Shown here one piece after another: positions 9,003 to 11,392 of a DNA stretch of 11,392 nucleotides. The notes beneath the pieces were generated by a model. The model was not told where the DNA came from, did not search any database, and saw only the letters and a program-made list of their open reading frames with translations. How positions within the stretch are numbered: the stretch's first letter is position 1; every line of letters begins with the position of its first letter. A program made the position numbers and the translations under genes. Location: NCBI GenBank assembly GCA_018398765.1, contig JAHBMJ010003290.1, forward strand, positions 1 through 11,392. Direction: 5' to 3'. This DNA is from Chromera velia (lineage: Eukaryota; Sar; Chromeraceae).

Positions 9003-9025
9003 CTAGGCGCCTAGCTTAGTAGGCG
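9003..9025. repeat. nested palindromes
   Basis: CTAGGCGCCTAG (9003-9014) is a perfect 12-bp palindrome. Its right half, CGCCTA (9008-9013), can instead pair with TAGGCG (9020-9025) across a 6-base loop. TAGGCG therefore occurs twice as a direct repeat (9004-9009 and 9020-9025). It is a GC-rich island at the edge of the AT-rich spacer. Confidence 0.75.
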
Positions 9026-9165
9026 TGTGAAGGTCTGACTGGATATTGAGTCTCGGTGCGAACCGAATGGGAGATAGGCATGCAAGGGGTGTTTATTTAC
9101 CATCCCTGACCCCGTTCAATCCTCGACCTGCTTCGACATGCTTTTGTCCTCCTTCATCCTTTTCA

Positions 9166-9442
9166 TGATCGTGAACGTTTTCCCATTTAAAAACGAAAAA
9201 AAGGCATCTTACATTTAAAAACGGAAAATGATATTTAACAATGTCGGTGTTGAAAGTATCGGTGTTTAGGTTTATTTCCATGTTGCATCATCATATACTA
9301 GTACACTACATCATGCACGTTACAACTAGCTACAATTAACTGGCGTTGCAATGATGCCGAGTAGCTGCTCAGTAGCAGTATGGCGAGTACCATAGTATAC
9401 CAAGTCTTTTTTCGTTTTTGAGTGGGAAAACGTTCACGATCA
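9166..9442. mobile_element. MITE or foldback-like element with 36-bp inverted ends
   Basis: 9166-9201 is the reverse complement of 9407-9442 with 34 of 36 positions matching; the outer 20 are identical (TGATCGTGAACGTTTTCCCA). The 205-base centre is non-coding and AT-rich, with a second copy of CATTTAAAAACG (9184-9195 and 9212-9223). Size, inverted ends and lack of coding capacity fit a non-autonomous DNA transposon. No clear target-site duplication flanks it, so an old insertion or a simple long inverted repeat remains possible. No transposase is in the window. Confidence 0.6.
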
Positions 9443-9803
9443 GTCTAGTAAATTAGTCTATTTTTCGGAGGCATTAACTTAAAGTTTGTTCCTAGCGTCT
9501 GGCCTATACGTCTTTCATCTCTTCCTTCTGTCCTGGTTACTGCTCTCGCTGCTAGCTCTCTCTCTCATGCAACCTCATACTTGACGCTCCTCTGTCCGAA
9601 TGCCTTCTTCGGCATTTGCTAAATATTTCCTACCTACCTTAGTCTAGTACTGAGTACATTTAAAATACAATTCAAACATCTAACTTGAATCTGTTATAGT
9701 TGATTAGATATAGTTAAAATAATTTCTAGCATAATTTTAAGAATTTCATGCGAACGCTTCAAGTTGGCTACTCAGGCATTTGTAAGGTGTTTTTCTTTTT
9801 TGC
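9443..9803. other. spacer and 3' flank of gene B
   Basis: No gene. A 6-bp hairpin (AATGCC 9599-9604 with GGCATT 9611-9616, loop TTCTTC) lies about 190 bases past the gene B stop codon. No AATAAA was seen on the - strand between the stop and this hairpin. Confidence 0.45.
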
Positions 9804-11367
<1,564 letters not shown>

Positions 11368-11383
11368 CCAGAAACAACTCTCT

Positions 11384-11392
11384 CCCCCCCCC
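11384..11392. repeat. C homopolymer at window end
   Basis: Nine C preceded by CTCT, mirroring the G-run plus AGAG at the start. Probable contig break point. Confidence 0.8.

Noticed and set aside
9599-9616. Bacterial-type terminator
   Set aside because: A short 6-bp stem without a T-tract, in DNA with eukaryotic gene structure.

Overview
The window looks like a eukaryotic nuclear contig, probably from a unicellular alga or protist. The reasons are long simple-sequence and satellite tracts, coding stretches that connect only through GT-AG introns, no bacterial-style operons or ribosome binding sites, and mixed base composition (AT-rich spacers between more GC-rich exons). A chromerid-like alga would fit, but nothing here fixes the species. 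No encoded protein could be assigned to a named family, so gene symbols are left empty.

Layout. 1-14 is a G homopolymer at the window edge. 15-2240 carries no supportable gene, only short hairpins and a 12-bp tandem repeat. 2283-2570 is a CA-rich microsatellite cluster. 2680-4330 is a composite satellite in which three tetranucleotide (ATTC/ATCC) tracts are separated by two blocks of a degenerate CT-rich minisatellite. 4330-5970 has no convincing gene. 5973-6000 is a perfect 7-bp repeat and 6205-6482 a 135-bp tandem duplication.

Two spliced genes are proposed. Gene A (+ strand, about 6627-7797) has two well-supported exons (7076-7177 and 7339-7797) joined in phase across a canonical intron. 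It encodes a short, basic protein rich in arginine-glycine motifs, of the kind often found in RNA-binding or nucleolar proteins. A run of nine G inside its last exon makes its C-terminus uncertain. Gene B (- strand, about 11367-9804) has a large two-exon core. A 245-bp intron filled with microsatellites is required to keep the frame, and a likely 59-bp intron lies near its 5' end. It encodes about 420 residues of unrecognised, mostly helical-looking protein and may be incomplete at the window edge.

Between the genes are an AT-rich spacer, a nested palindrome (9003-9025) and a 277-bp element with 36-bp inverted ends (9166-9442) that resembles a non-autonomous DNA transposon (MITE or foldback element). 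The genes show no functional link. I did not find a clear novel multi-gene system. The most unusual structures are the composite satellite, the inverted-repeat element and the intron made largely of microsatellite.
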